This document shows, piece by piece, positions 1-9,178 of a DNA stretch of 64,000 bases. The stretch comes from Halobacillus sp. Nhm2S1 (GTDB lineage: Bacteria > Bacillota > Bacilli > Bacillales > Halobacillaceae). The stretch spans positions 248,001 through 312,000 of the forward strand of contig NZ_JAIEZV010000003.1 in NCBI RefSeq assembly GCF_019599545.1. Reading direction: 5' to 3'. The notes below the pieces were generated by a model. The model was given only the letters and a program-made list of their open reading frames with translations, was not told the origin of the DNA and ran no database searches. Position 1 is the first letter of the stretch; every line of letters begins with the position of its first letter. A program made the translations under genes and the position numbers.

Positions 1-24
1 ACTGTCATGGGGTCACACTCCTTA

Positions 25-53
25 TTGACTTTTGCTGGATTATCAAACACAAT
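25..53 (+). promoter_or_regulatory. candidate sigma-A promoter for the GDPD gene
   Basis: TTGACT at 25-30 and CACAAT at 48-53 are separated by 17 bases, upstream of the first gene. The -10 is weak, so this is tentative. Confidence 0.35.
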
Positions 54-90
54 CAAACTCATAAGCTACTTGGAAGAGGTGAACGTAACG

Positions 91-837
91 ATGAAAACCC
101 TTATTTACGCTCATCGAGGAGCGAGTAAGCTGGCGCCCGAAAATACAATGCCCGCTTTTGAACTGGCACGTGCAGCCGGGGCTGACGGAATCGAGACCGA
201 TGTGCAGCTTACGAAAGACCAAATCCCCGTCCTCATCCATGATGAAAATCTTAGACGCACCACCAATGGAACAGGGTTCGTACAAGACTATACATATGCT
301 CAGCTCCGCCTGCTTGATGCAGGAAGCTGGTTTTCTCCTAAATTTTCTGACACTTATATTGTAACACTGGACGAGTTTCTTCGCTGGTTTCGGGACCAGC
401 CCATGTTTTTAAATGTCGAATTGAAAACCAATGTCATTGCTTACAAAAACATCGAGCGGATTGTCTATGAATCTCTAAAACGATACCACGTTCTGGAGCG
501 AACGGTTATTTCGAGTTTCAATGCCGATTCCCTCACACGCATGAAAGAAATCAATCCATCCATACAGACAGCATTCCTTACATCCACGAAAATGCGGAAC
601 CTCCCTCAATACGCGAAGTCCGAAGGGTGTGACGCTTTGCATGTGAAACACCGCCTTCTGGATAAAAAACTCGTAAAACGCTGCCACAAGGAAAATCTCG
701 AACTCCGCATTTATACGGTCAACCGCCCTTCCATGATGAAAAAGTGTTACAGCCTGGGCGTGAACGGGATTTTCACAGATGTTCCCCACCAAGCAATCGA
801 ATACCGTGACCTTTATCGAAAACGGAGAAATCGTTAA
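91..837 (+). CDS. glycerophosphodiester phosphodiesterase family protein
   Basis: The 248-residue protein should hydrolyse glycerophosphodiesters (deacylated phospholipid head groups) to glycerol-3-phosphate and an alcohol. It starts with a short lead into the HRG motif (AHRGASKLAPENT), followed by GIETDVQL and LIHDENL, the Glu/Asp/His residues that form the metal and substrate site of GDPD/UgpQ TIM barrels. There is no signal peptide, so it is likely cytoplasmic. The ATG at 91 has a GGAAGAGGTGA ribosome site; an in-frame ATG at position 7 has none and would add 28 unrelated residues. The next gene begins one base after the stop, so the two are probably co-transcribed. The true physiological substrate cannot be told. 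Confidence 0.88.
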   Translation: MKTLIYAHRGASKLAPENTMPAFELARAAGADGIETDVQLTKDQIPVLIHDENLRRTTNGTGFVQDYTYAQLRLLDAGSWFSPKFSDTYIVTLDEFLRWFRDQPMFLNVELKTNVIAYKNIERIVYESLKRYHVLERTVISSFNADSLTRMKEINPSIQTAFLTSTKMRNLPQYAKSEGCDALHVKHRLLDKKLVKRCHKENLELRIYTVNRPSMMKKCYSLGVNGIFTDVPHQAIEYRDLYRKRRNR

Positions 838-838
838 T

Positions 839-1999
839 ATGTTCTGGGTATTTTTTGGACTTCTGTTTGTATGGATGATTCTCCTTGTGGACTTCCTTCT
901 AGGAATCAGGAAAATTCCAAGGCTTGAAGATACCGTTCCATCGCAAACGGATGAGCTCGTTTCTGTTATCATTGCGGCCAAAGACGAAGAAGACTCGATT
1001 CGCGAAACGCTGCACACCCTTGCGCAGCAAAAAAACGTGAGGTGTGAAATCATCGCTGTGAACGACCGCTCCAGTGATCGAACGGGTAAAATCATAAATG
1101 AAACAGCAGCCTCATCCTCTACAATTCGGGCTGTTCATATCAATCACCTGCCAGAGGGGTGGCTTGGGAAAAATCATGCTCTTAAAAAAGGCGCCGAGTT
1201 TGCCTCTGGCGCTTATTTGCTTTTTACAGACGCCGACATTCAATTTCATGAACAAACCCTCGCTAAAGCGATGACAGCTATGAAAGTTGATGAGCTCGAC
1301 CACCTCACAGCCGCGCCGGACTTAAAAGCCCATTCCTTCGCGTTACGGGGTTTGATTTCCTATTTCTTGTTTGGTTTCGGTTATTTAAAACGCCCTTGGA
1401 CAGCGAACCAAAAGAAACCTAGAGGTGGGATGGGGATCGGGGCTTTCCAAATGATGAAAAAATCCTGTTATCAACAGATTGGAAACCATGAAGCGGTGCG
1501 TTTCCGACCTGATGATGACCTTGCCCTTGGGCAGAGGATCAAGGCGGCTGGCTTCAGACAAAAACTCGTAACGGCCAAGCAGCTCCTTAGTGTCGAATGG
1601 TATCCCGACTTCAAGTCTGCTCTAAAAGGGTTCGAAAAGAATGCCTTTGCTGGCTTGAATTATTCCATTCCCCTGTCTTTGTTTGCTCTTTTTGGGGTCC
1701 TGATTTCGCAAGTGTTTCCATTCATTTTCGTCTTTTTCGGAAGTCCTTCCGTTCAAATCATTAGCGCAATCAATATCCTTTTGTTATTTTGTTTATATGG
1801 TTTAACGACGCGTTCTTTCACAAACTATCCATTGGGGATGATTTTCGGTCTGCCGATTTTTGCTCTTTTGTTTGTTTTTATGCTAGGTAGAGCACTTATC
1901 CTGACATGGGTACGTGGGGGAATTGAATGGCGTGGGAACCGGTATTCCATCAAAGAACTAAAACAATTTTTCCGTAACTCGGAGGAGGATCACCGTTGA
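839..1999 (+). CDS. family 2 membrane glycosyltransferase (CrtQ-like)
   Basis: The 386-residue protein has an N-terminal membrane helix ([10 protein letters not shown] onward), a GT-A domain with [16 protein letters not shown] and a DxD-type FTDADIQF, a later RPDDDLALG acceptor-side motif, and about three C-terminal membrane helices (residues about 275-365). This layout matches 4,4'-diaponeurosporenoate glycosyltransferase and related membrane lipid glycosyltransferases. A carotenoid or glycolipid role is an inference, since no carotenoid genes lie nearby. The start at 839 has a GGAG at 824 and sits one base past the upstream stop; the frame is open earlier but lacks a good ribosome site. Its TGA overlaps the TTG start of namA, indicating translational coupling. 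Confidence 0.8.
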   Translation: MFWVFFGLLFVWMILLVDFLLGIRKIPRLEDTVPSQTDELVSVIIAAKDEEDSIRETLHTLAQQKNVRCEIIAVNDRSSDRTGKIINETAASSSTIRAVHINHLPEGWLGKNHALKKGAEFASGAYLLFTDADIQFHEQTLAKAMTAMKVDELDHLTAAPDLKAHSFALRGLISYFLFGFGYLKRPWTANQKKPRGGMGIGAFQMMKKSCYQQIGNHEAVRFRPDDDLALGQRIKAAGFRQKLVTAKQLLSVEWYPDFKSALKGFEKNAFAGLNYSIPLSLFALFGVLISQVFPFIFVFFGSPSVQIISAINILLLFCLYGLTTRSFTNYPLGMIFGLPIFALLFVFMLGRALILTWVRGGIEWRGNRYSIKELKQFFRNSEEDHR

Positions 2000-3012
2000 A
2001 ACATAAATTATTCGAACCTTATACAATAAAAAACATCACGTTAAAAAACCGAATCGTCATGTCTCCGATGTGTATGTATTCTTCAGACGATCAGGATGGC
2101 TATGCTCAGCCTTTTCACCTTACCCATTACGAAAGCCGCGCGGCTGGACAAGTGGGACTGATCATTACAGAAGCGACGGCTGTTCTACCCGAAGGCCGTA
2201 TTTCACATGAAGACCTTGGCATCTGGAGCGATGAGCATATCGAAGGTTTACAAAAAATCAATGAAGGTATTCATCGTCACGGGGCTAAAGCCGGCATCCA
2301 GCTGGCTCACGCCGGACGAAAAGCTAACTTAAGGGATGAAACTTTCGCCCCCAGTGCTGAAGCTTTCAGTGCATCCATGAAGGTCCCGACAGAGATGACA
2401 AAAGAAGACATCCAGCGTACAGTAGAAGCTTTCCGTGTGGGAGCTGGCCGGTCTAAAAAAGCGGGCTTTGATGTGATTGAACTTCACGGAGCCCACGGGT
2501 ATTTGATCAACCAATTCCTCTCCCCTCTTACGAACAAGCGGGACGATGAATATGGAGGCACCCGTGAAAATCGATATCGTTTCCTGCGTGAGACGATTGA
2601 AGCCGTCAAGCAAGAGTGGGATGGCCCGCTGTTCGTCAGAATCTCAGGGGAAGAATATCATGAAGACGGAAACACGATGGATGATTTCATCTATTTTGCC
2701 CGTGAAATGAAGTCCCAGGGCGTAGACCTCATCGACGTCAGCTCAGGTGGTGTCGTTCCTGCCGCAATCGACCCTTACCCAGGATACCAGGTCACGTTTG
2801 CAGAACAAATCAAACAAGGAGCCGACATCGACACAGGGGCTGTCGGTCTGATTACAAGTGGAAACCAGGCAGAAGAAATTTTGCAAAATGAACGGGCCGA
2901 CCTGATTTTCCTTGCACGGGCTCTCTTAAGAAACCCGTACTGGCCGAAAGAAGCAGCTGATGAACTTGGCTACCCATTAGAAGGTCCAAGACAATATACC
3001 CGCGCTTGGTAA
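1996..3012 (+). CDS. namA: NADPH dehydrogenase NamA (old yellow enzyme, YqjM type)
   Basis: This 338-residue FMN enzyme reduces activated C=C bonds of alpha,beta-unsaturated aldehydes, ketones and nitro compounds with NADPH. Residues Cys26 and Tyr28 (MSPMCMYSS), [14 protein letters not shown] in the barrel, ITSGNQAEE near the FMN phosphate site and the terminal YTRAW with the arginine finger are all as in B. subtilis YqjM, and the length is the same. It starts with TTG inside the stop of the glycosyltransferase gene, with a strong GGAGGAGG at 1981. A hairpin terminator follows at 3022. As in B. subtilis, it lies beside the RNase Z gene. Its real substrate is probably reactive electrophiles, so a detoxification role is inferred. 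Confidence 0.95.
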   Translation: MKHKLFEPYTIKNITLKNRIVMSPMCMYSSDDQDGYAQPFHLTHYESRAAGQVGLIITEATAVLPEGRISHEDLGIWSDEHIEGLQKINEGIHRHGAKAGIQLAHAGRKANLRDETFAPSAEAFSASMKVPTEMTKEDIQRTVEAFRVGAGRSKKAGFDVIELHGAHGYLINQFLSPLTNKRDDEYGGTRENRYRFLRETIEAVKQEWDGPLFVRISGEEYHEDGNTMDDFIYFAREMKSQGVDLIDVSSGGVVPAAIDPYPGYQVTFAEQIKQGADIDTGAVGLITSGNQAEEILQNERADLIFLARALLRNPYWPKEAADELGYPLEGPRQYTRAW

Positions 3013-3021
3013 ATACCTGTG

Positions 3022-3053
3022 AACTGCCGGAAACGCATCCGGCAGTTTTTTTA
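3022..3053 (+). terminator. rho-independent terminator after namA
   Basis: AACTGCCGG and CCGGCAGTT pair around an 8-base loop and are followed by a run of T, ten bases after the namA stop. Confidence 0.9.
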
Positions 3054-3117
3054 TGGCATTTCAAGTGTGTTCTCCCCTTTCTGGTGGTATCATGATAAGT
3101 GTAGGAGAGTGTTGGCA

Positions 3118-4041
3118 ATGGAACTATTTTTTTTAGGTACGGGATCTGGTGTCCCATCAAAAGAAAGAAATGTCTCCTCCCTTGTCCTCCGCCTTCTTGA
3201 AGAGCGGGGCACGACATGGGTCTTCGACTGTGGAGAAGGCACACAACAGCAAATATTAAATACGAACATACGTCCGCGAAGAATTGAAGTCATTTTTATC
3301 ACCCACCTTCACGGAGATCACATTTACGGACTGCCCGGATTATTGAGCAGTCGTTCTTTCCAGGGTGGAGAAACCCCTGTAACCGTTTACGGGCCGCGAG
3401 GGTTAAAAGATTATATTGATATCAGTCTCGAATTGAGCGGAACGCACCTTCGCTATCCCCTCTACATTGAAGAAGTGGAAGAAGGAGAACTTTTTGAAGA
3501 CGAACAGTTCATCGTTGAAGCCGTCAAACTTGAACATGGGCTCGAGAGCTATGGATATATCCTTAAAGAAAAAGACCAACTTGGCGAACTCCAGCCAGAA
3601 AAGCTGAAAGCGCTGGGTGTCAAACCTGGACCGATCTATCAAAAGATTAAAAACCAACCAAGGACGGTCCTTGAAGATGGAAATGTCATTAACCGCAAAG
3701 ATGTCATTGGACCACCTAAAAAAGGGCGGAAAGTTGCCATTTTGGGGGACACACGTTACCTCCCTCATCTTGAAGAGGTTTTGAAAGATAGCGACGTCCT
3801 CGTTCACGAGGCGACATTTGCCGGGGATGAAGAAAAGATGGCTTACGATTATTTTCATTCCACCGTCAAACAAGCCGCCACCCTTGCAGAGAAAGCAAAT
3901 GTTGGGGAATTGATCCTTAATCACGTTTCTTCCAGGTACCAGGGAAATTCCGTAGAGGAGCTTCTGAACGAAGCACAGCAGATATTCCCAAACACCACGA
4001 TCGCATACGATTTTTATCAACATCCCATCAAACGTACTTAA
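3118..4041 (+). CDS. rnz: ribonuclease Z
   Basis: This 307-residue metallo-beta-lactamase-fold endonuclease trims the 3' trailer from tRNA precursors. Visible features are [11 protein letters not shown] at the N-terminus, the zinc motif [10 protein letters not shown] (residues about 60-70), an exosite-like GPIYQKIK segment, GDTRYLP and VHEATF with the later metal ligands, and a C-terminal LNHVSSRY histidine segment. The length is normal for RNase Z. The ATG at 3118 follows GTAGGAGAG by 8 bases; the open frame reaches back to 3019 through the namA terminator, so that longer form is rejected. The aldehyde dehydrogenase gene starts 15 bases downstream and is likely in the same transcript. Confidence 0.95.
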   Translation: MELFFLGTGSGVPSKERNVSSLVLRLLEERGTTWVFDCGEGTQQQILNTNIRPRRIEVIFITHLHGDHIYGLPGLLSSRSFQGGETPVTVYGPRGLKDYIDISLELSGTHLRYPLYIEEVEEGELFEDEQFIVEAVKLEHGLESYGYILKEKDQLGELQPEKLKALGVKPGPIYQKIKNQPRTVLEDGNVINRKDVIGPPKKGRKVAILGDTRYLPHLEEVLKDSDVLVHEATFAGDEEKMAYDYFHSTVKQAATLAEKANVGELILNHVSSRYQGNSVEELLNEAQQIFPNTTIAYDFYQHPIKRT

Positions 4042-4056
4042 TAAAGGAGGAGCTGT

Positions 4057-5418
4057 ATGCACGCAAAGGTGAAGCTACAAAAAACATGGTTCCAAGAAGG
4101 ACATACGAAGAGCTATGCTTTCCGTAAAGAACAGCTGTTAACAATGAAAAAGATGCTGACGACCTTTGAAAAACCGATTCTCAATGCTTTGAAATTTGAT
4201 ATGAACAAATCGGAATATGAAGCGTACGCATCAGAAATCGCCTTTTTGAAAAGTGAAATCGATCAGCATGTGAAACAGTTGAAATCATGGATGCAGCCGA
4301 CTAAAGTGAAGACCCCACTCACCCATACAGGCTCCAAAAATTTCATTCGAAAAGAACCCTATGGTACTGTCCTGGTCATTGCTCCATGGAACTACCCTGT
4401 CCAGCTTGCCCTCGCCCCGGTGATCGGTGCAATTGCGGCAGGAAATACGGTCATCATCAAACCATCTGAGCTTACTCCCACTGTTTCATGGGTGTTGAAA
4501 AAGATGATTGAACAATACTTTCCCCCACACTTTATTGCCGTGATTGAAGGCGATAAAGAGGTGACTCAGGAGTTGCTTGAACAACCACTTGATTATATTT
4601 TCTTCACCGGGAGCGTCCCCGTGGGTAAAATCATTATGGAAAAAGCGAGCAAACAGCTGATCCCTGTAACGCTGGAACTCGGAGGAAAGAGCCCGACAAT
4701 CGTAAACAAAGATGCAAATATCGACCTTGCCGCCAAACGAATTGTCTGGGGAAAATTCACCAACGCAGGTCAAACGTGTATCGCGCCTGATTATCTTTAC
4801 GTCCACCATGAAGTGAAAGCGGACTTGATCCGTGCCATGAAAAAGTACATCCAGCAGTTTTACGGTGAGGATCCTTTGGAGAATGAAGCATACACCAAAA
4901 TCGTGAACCAATCGCACTTTGAACGAGTAGCTTCCTACCTGGACTCCGGTACGGTTGTTGTCGGCGGTGCTTTAGATGAATCCAAACACAAAATTGCGCC
5001 TACCATTCTGGACCAGGTGTCCTGGGAAGATCAGGTCATGAAAGATGAAATCTTTGGTCCCGTGCTTCCTGTTTTAACTTATCATGAGCTCGATGAAGTG
5101 ATTGATAAGATAAACAGCCGTCCGAAGCCGCTTGCCTTGTATTACTTCGGAGAAAACGAAATTGAACAGCAGCGCATCCTCAACTCGATTTCATTCGGCG
5201 GCGGGTGCATCAACGATACTCTATACCATATCATTAATCCACACCTTCCATTTGGAGGCGTCGGCGAGAGTGGCATGGGAAGCTATCACGGCAAACGTAG
5301 TTTTGATACGTTTACACACGAGAAAAGCATCACGAAACAAACCACACGATTCGACCAGAATTTCCGCTATCCCGGATCTCAATTAGGTATGGCGGTACTG
5401 AAAAAATTCTTTGGATAG
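4057..5418 (+). CDS. aldehyde dehydrogenase (YwdH-like, class 3 type)
   Basis: The 453-residue protein has the aldehyde dehydrogenase fold: IAPWNYPVQLALAP and IIKPSELTP in the NAD(P) domain, FTGSVPVGK at the coenzyme loop, LELGGKSP with the general-base glutamate, and NAGQTCIAPDY with the catalytic cysteine. The short length and C-terminal tail (LGMAVLKKFFG) resemble class 3, fatty-aldehyde type enzymes such as YwdH. It oxidises aldehydes to acids, and the real substrate is unknown. AAAGGAGG lies 7 bases before the ATG. A strong terminator follows directly. Grouping with the aldehyde- and enone-reducing NamA suggests reactive carbonyl metabolism, which is inferred from location only. Confidence 0.92.
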   Translation: MHAKVKLQKTWFQEGHTKSYAFRKEQLLTMKKMLTTFEKPILNALKFDMNKSEYEAYASEIAFLKSEIDQHVKQLKSWMQPTKVKTPLTHTGSKNFIRKEPYGTVLVIAPWNYPVQLALAPVIGAIAAGNTVIIKPSELTPTVSWVLKKMIEQYFPPHFIAVIEGDKEVTQELLEQPLDYIFFTGSVPVGKIIMEKASKQLIPVTLELGGKSPTIVNKDANIDLAAKRIVWGKFTNAGQTCIAPDYLYVHHEVKADLIRAMKKYIQQFYGEDPLENEAYTKIVNQSHFERVASYLDSGTVVVGGALDESKHKIAPTILDQVSWEDQVMKDEIFGPVLPVLTYHELDEVIDKINSRPKPLALYYFGENEIEQQRILNSISFGGGCINDTLYHIINPHLPFGGVGESGMGSYHGKRSFDTFTHEKSITKQTTRFDQNFRYPGSQLGMAVLKKFFG

Positions 5419-5420
5419 TA

Positions 5421-5448
5421 AAAAGCGAGCATTGCGCTCGCTTTTTTT
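5421..5448 (+). terminator. terminator after the aldehyde dehydrogenase gene
   Basis: AAAAGCGAGC pairs with GCTCGCTTTT across a 5-base loop, followed by a T run. Confidence 0.9.
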
Positions 5449-5474
5449 GCGCTTGTCTCGGCTTCTTGCGCGCA

Positions 5475-5508
5475 AAAAAAGGACAGCGGCCCGGCCGCTG
5501 TCCTTTTT
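5475..5508 (-). terminator. terminator after the ABC transporter operon
   Basis: GGACAGCGGCC and GGCCGCTGTCC form an 11-bp arm pair flanked by A and T runs. It ends the convergent minus-strand permease gene and could work in both directions. Confidence 0.9.
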
Positions 5509-5510
5509 CT

Positions 5511-7751
5511 CTAATCTTGTTGCTTTTTCAGCGCTTCCTGCAACGATACATTCTTCAACTTTCGTTTTGATAACCCAAGCGAGAGCCAATACGTAAGCAG
5601 GATGACAATAAATCCGATCACAACCATCCACCATGCTACGTCAGTCGGCATAAGAAAACCGGTCTCTTGAACCAGCGTGTTCATCGTTTGCTCCAAGCTT
5701 AAACTAGCGAGCGGAATGGAAACAAAGTAAGCGATGAGTACGATCGGGGTGTACACACTCAAAACAAGTTTAGAAACTTCTTTGTCATGATAGCCCATCA
5801 CTTTAAACAACGAAATGGAAGGTGAATTTTCCTCAACGATCAAATTGGTGAGCAAAGTAAGAACAATCACTCCAATTAATACAGCGAAAATGGCCATCCC
5901 TGCAACAGACGCTCTAGTTGCTCCTGTCGTCGATTCAAAATTGTCGATTGCCTTCTGCTTATCTTCTACCATATAAACATTCCCACTATTCTCCGGGGGC
6001 TGTTTCTGCCATGTACCTGTATAGGCCTCTTCAGGGAAACCAAGGAAATCGTTCAATTCCTCGCGAGGAAGATACAGGTTATTACCAATATAAAGGTCGG
6101 CCACTGCAGCAACCTCTACGTGCATCGTATCCGAGTTCAATGAATTTTGGAGGTGAATTTCATCCCCTTCCCCTACACCAAGAACGGCGGCTAGAGGAGC
6201 ACTGATAATCGCCCCTTCTGATAAATTGGATTGCAGGCTTTCTCCTTGGGCACTCAATTGAATAAACGCGTTATCGTTTTCGATACCATATGCCGTAATT
6301 TTCACGTCTTCATCCACAAGACCAAGTTCGTTCATTATAAAAGGACTTTGTTCTTCATCCGTTTCTTCTGTCATTAACGATTGATAGTGGACAGCATAGT
6401 CGTATTTCAAAATCTCCTTATACGTCGTTTCTACGAGCTGATCCATGCTGTTGAACGTAATCAATCCAAATAGTAATAAAACGGTAGAGAACATGACCCC
6501 GATAAAAATATAGACACTTCTCGCTTTGTTTCTCACAAGTAACCTCAATCGGAACCTGCGAATAAAACCTCCTTTTTGTAAAAGTGGAAGTTTTTCAAGC
6601 CAGGATTTTTTACCGTTGGAGACCTCTTTGGGCCTCAGTAGAGTCAGTGGTTCTGTTCGTAACGTCCGACTGATGGCGAAGGTCGTAAGTAAGATCAAAA
6701 GCAATAAGGGAATGACAAAACCTATCACAAGAACAAAAGGATCCCAGTCAAACATGGAGAGGGCGGGTAAGTTAAAGTAGTTCGCATAAAGGTTCGAAAG
6801 CGGTACAGACAGACCAGCCCCCGCAGTTAAACCACCGACCGTTCCTACCAACCCAATGACCCAGGCATAACCCAAATAATGACGGACTAGTTCTTTCTTA
6901 CGGTAACCAAGGGCCATAAGCGTACCAATTTCTTTTCTCTGCATTTCCATTCTACGCTTCATCAGCATCAAAACCATAGCGATGGAGAGAGCAAGAATGA
7001 ACAGCGGCAATGTCGTCGTCATTCCCTTTGCGCCTTCAATTTCTGTTTCCACAAAACCTATGCGCGGGTTTTCTTCTGAGTTCACGAATTGCAAAAGAGA
7101 CGTTTCTTCACTTACCGCTTCCCTAAACCCATCAGGAACGTCTCCATTCCCCGTCCAGCCAAGAATTTCTGTTTGTGCATTTACGGAAAAACTTGAACTG
7201 GAAACGACTGCGACTCCGAATTTTTCAGCATCCGCTAACAAATCTGTCATTTGTTCGACCATATAAATATAATCAGGCAAATAGACGAAGCCTGTAATTT
7301 CAAACTCACGTTCATCGAGTGTAATAGCGTCTCCAATCTGATACTGATGTTTCTCCGCATACACTTTGGATATCGCCAATTCTTGACCGCTCGTTGGCGC
7401 TCTCCCTTCAGCGATATAAGGGGTATTTACGGATTCTGTAGTCGTAAACACACGTACCGTCGAATCATCGACCTCAAAATCTGCATACTTACGTTTCTCC
7501 AAAGTCACATTGTACTCATCTTCCCATAAAGAGAGCTGTTCATCTGTAACACTTCCACCAGCTACAAAATGAAAGCTTTCCTGTTTATAGTCCTCCGAGA
7601 ATGTTTCATTTCTTGATTCCAGTGTCGTGATAGCCATGGATAAGGATACATAAAGCATAACAGCCAATAAAAGAAGAACAGCCACCCCGGCATATTGGAA
7701 CTTCTTTTCTTTTAAAGTCCTGTACACAGATTTCTTTAAAATCATGACCAT
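5511..7751 (-). CDS. ABC transporter permease, FtsX/MacB-like
   Basis: The 746-residue membrane protein has an N-terminal helix (VAVLLLLAVMLYVSLSMAI), a long extracytoplasmic domain, an FtsX triplet of helices (about 245-365), a second anchor helix (about 415-435), another extracytoplasmic domain and a second FtsX triplet (about 610-735). This duplicated layout is typical of permeases that move or extract lipophilic or peptide compounds, or that do mechanotransmission, rather than importing nutrients. Its start overlaps the 3' end of the ATPase gene: ATG codons lie at 7751 and 7745, the latter giving a four-base ATGA overlap. It forms a two-gene operon with the ATPase. No sensor kinase or resistance gene is adjacent, so the substrate is unknown. 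Confidence 0.88.
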   Translation of the reverse strand: MVMILKKSVYRTLKEKKFQYAGVAVLLLLAVMLYVSLSMAITTLESRNETFSEDYKQESFHFVAGGSVTDEQLSLWEDEYNVTLEKRKYADFEVDDSTVRVFTTTESVNTPYIAEGRAPTSGQELAISKVYAEKHQYQIGDAITLDEREFEITGFVYLPDYIYMVEQMTDLLADAEKFGVAVVSSSSFSVNAQTEILGWTGNGDVPDGFREAVSEETSLLQFVNSEENPRIGFVETEIEGAKGMTTTLPLFILALSIAMVLMLMKRRMEMQRKEIGTLMALGYRKKELVRHYLGYAWVIGLVGTVGGLTAGAGLSVPLSNLYANYFNLPALSMFDWDPFVLVIGFVIPLLLLILLTTFAISRTLRTEPLTLLRPKEVSNGKKSWLEKLPLLQKGGFIRRFRLRLLVRNKARSVYIFIGVMFSTVLLLFGLITFNSMDQLVETTYKEILKYDYAVHYQSLMTEETDEEQSPFIMNELGLVDEDVKITAYGIENDNAFIQLSAQGESLQSNLSEGAIISAPLAAVLGVGEGDEIHLQNSLNSDTMHVEVAAVADLYIGNNLYLPREELNDFLGFPEEAYTGTWQKQPPENSGNVYMVEDKQKAIDNFESTTGATRASVAGMAIFAVLIGVIVLTLLTNLIVEENSPSISLFKVMGYHDKEVSKLVLSVYTPIVLIAYFVSIPLASLSLEQTMNTLVQETGFLMPTDVAWWMVVIGFIVILLTYWLSLGLSKRKLKNVSLQEALKKQQD

Positions 7752-8443
7752 GTCACCTTCTCTGGATCGACAGGATTTTCGTTTTCAAAGGAATCCACAA
7801 TTTCACCGCTTTTCATTCGGATAACGGAGTGAGCCATTTCACCGATCCCCTGATTATGAGTAATGATTAAAACTGTCGTCCCGTACTGCTCATTAACAAA
7901 CTTCAGCAACTTCAGGATATTTTTACCCGTTTCTTCATCAAGAGCACCTGTTGGTTCATCACAGAGCAGAATTTGCGGGTTCTTAATCAGTGCTCTCGCG
8001 ATTGCAACACGCTGCTGTTCACCCCCGCTCAATTGAGAAGGAAATTTATCTTTCTTATCCCACATGCCTACTTTTTCAAGCGTATCTTTCATGTCGAGCG
8101 GCTGCTGGCTCAATTCCCGCCCGACTTCAACATTTTCTTCGACGGTCAGGGTTGGGATTAAGTTATACTGTTGAAATATGAACCCTACGAATTTCCGACG
8201 GTAGTCCGTGAGTTCACGATCCTTCAATTGATCAAGGACCGTGCCTCCTACTTTAATTGATCCAGAATCGTAACGGTCGATTCCCCCAATAACATTGAGT
8301 AGGGTTGATTTCCCTGATCCCGAAGGACCAAGAATGGTTATGATTTTTTTATCCTGTACTTCTAATGACGCCTGGCGCAGCGCCTGAACTGTCACTTCTC
8401 CGCTCTGATACGTCTTATTGACTTGATTTGCGAAGATTGCCAT
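7742..8443 (-). CDS. ABC transporter ATP-binding protein (LolD/MacB class)
   Basis: The 233-residue ATPase carries a Walker A GPSGSGKST, Q-loop FIFQQYNLIP, signature LSGGEQQRVAIARAL, Walker B ILLCDEPTGALD and H-loop ITHNQ. The ALD after Walker B and the short length mark the class that works with FtsX-like permeases, which is the next gene. I chose the ATG at 8443 because GGAG lies eight bases before it; the open frame continues to 8485 through promoter-like DNA. A sigma-A promoter at 8499-8526 and two inverted repeats lie just upstream, which suggests repressor control. Confidence 0.92.
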   Translation of the reverse strand: MAIFANQVNKTYQSGEVTVQALRQASLEVQDKKIITILGPSGSGKSTLLNVIGGIDRYDSGSIKVGGTVLDQLKDRELTDYRRKFVGFIFQQYNLIPTLTVEENVEVGRELSQQPLDMKDTLEKVGMWDKKDKFPSQLSGGEQQRVAIARALIKNPQILLCDEPTGALDEETGKNILKLLKFVNEQYGTTVLIITHNQGIGEMAHSVIRMKSGEIVDSFENENPVDPEKVTWS

Positions 8444-8471
8444 TCCATCATCTCCAATTAAAAGTTTTGTA

Positions 8472-8494
8472 ATGAAATACATCAATTATTTCAT
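8472..8494 (-). promoter_or_regulatory. inverted repeat operator candidate, promoter-proximal
   Basis: ATGAAATA and TATTTCAT form a perfect 8-bp inverted repeat with a 7-base centre. It lies between the ABC operon promoter and the ATPase start, where a repressor would block transcription. Confidence 0.55.
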
Positions 8495-8498
8495 TTTT

Positions 8499-8526
8499 AG
8501 TGTACCGCAATAAAAAAAGAAGTCAA
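8499..8526 (-). promoter_or_regulatory. sigma-A promoter of the ABC transporter operon
   Basis: On the minus strand, TTGACT (8521-8526) and TACACT (8499-8504) are separated by 16 bases. Confidence 0.65.
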
Positions 8527-8534
8527 CAACTTTT

Positions 8535-8560
8535 TGAAATATTTATATGTATATATTTCA
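8535..8560 (-). promoter_or_regulatory. second inverted repeat operator candidate, upstream of the promoter
   Basis: TGAAATAT and ATATTTCA form a perfect inverted repeat with a 10-base centre. The half-sites match those of the repeat at 8472-8494, so the same dimeric regulator could bind both sites flanking the promoter. Confidence 0.5.
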
Positions 8561-8620
8561 TTATTTATCATCCCGCTCACTATTTTTATTGTACATAACA
8601 GCAGGTTTATGGAACTTCAA

Positions 8621-8661
8621 CAAAAGAAAACCCAGGCAAGCGCGAGGCTTTGCCTGGGTTC
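8621..8661 (-). terminator. terminator after the DUF3892 gene
   Basis: On the minus strand, AACCCAGGCAA and TTGCCTGGGTT pair and are followed by TTTTCTTTT. Confidence 0.85.
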
Positions 8662-8665
8662 TCTC

Positions 8666-8893
8666 TTAAAAAGATGGAAGGTTGTCCAAGTTGTTGGATT
8701 GAATGCCATCCGGTTCACTGCGCAGATGGTCTTCTCCATCTTTACCTCGAATGAGGTTCACGTGTTCCAGTTCACCACTGCGTGCCATTTCATGTGCTCG
8801 TTTATAATCGATCACCTGACCTGACGACAGTTGCATCTCAACAATGCTACCTTGCCCGTTTTTTCTAACGGCGACAATTCGTTCTGGCATCAT
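8666..8893 (-). CDS. DUF3892 domain protein
   Basis: This 75-residue protein contains RIVAVRKNGQG, the VIDYKRAHEMARSGEL stretch and a C-terminal RSEPDG...NNLDNLP, the pattern of the DUF3892 family common in Firmicutes. No biochemical function is established for the family. The start at 8893 is set by GGAGG six bases upstream; the frame is open to 8908. It has its own terminator and appears to be a single-gene unit. Confidence 0.8.
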   Translation of the reverse strand: MMPERIVAVRKNGQGSIVEMQLSSGQVIDYKRAHEMARSGELEHVNLIRGKDGEDHLRSEPDGIQSNNLDNLPSF

Positions 8894-8969
8894 TCTCAAC
8901 CTCCTCAAGAATTATTTTGTCCAAGAACCCAGATAATATGACTCTCATTCCAGTGGTGATAAATGGAAG

Positions 8970-9006
8970 TATAAAAATAGAAAAGGCAGCCAATTGGCTG
9001 CCTTTT
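8970..9006 (-). terminator. terminator after sspP
   Basis: AAAAGGCAGCC and GGCTGCCTTTT pair around AATT. On the minus strand the stem is followed by a T-rich tail. Confidence 0.85.
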
Positions 9007-9010
9007 CTTC

Positions 9011-9160
9011 TTACATATCGTGAGAAGATTTTTGTTTTTGACGCGAATGCTGTCTGTTTTTCACTTTATGAGATCCCTGAGCCGGTTCCCCGTATGCTTG
9101 TTTCGGCCCTAGTGGTAAGTTCGGTTGTTCTTGCTGTTTTGGTCCCATGCGTCTACCCAT
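9011..9160 (-). CDS. sspP: small acid-soluble spore protein P
   Basis: This gene encodes 49 residues, starting MGRRMGPKQQEQ and ending KVKNRQHSRQKQKSSHDM. The second half matches the conserved tail of minor SASP SspP (KVKNRNHTRQKHN...HDM in B. subtilis, from memory), which accumulates in the forespore. Composition is very hydrophilic and basic. AAGGAGGCGG lies seven bases before the ATG. The YpzI-like gene begins just upstream on the same strand, so the two may share a forespore transcript; I could not identify a sigma-G promoter. Confidence 0.85.
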   Translation of the reverse strand: MGRRMGPKQQEQPNLPLGPKQAYGEPAQGSHKVKNRQHSRQKQKSSHDM

Positions 9161-9178
9161 AAAAATCCGCCTCCTTGA

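Noticed and set aside
475-1095. 206-codon minus-strand ORF
   Set aside because: It is a shadow across the well-supported GDPD and glycosyltransferase genes.
5069-5440. continuation of the aldehyde dehydrogenase region as a second small plus-strand gene
   Set aside because: The overlapping frame has no ribosome site and no conserved features.
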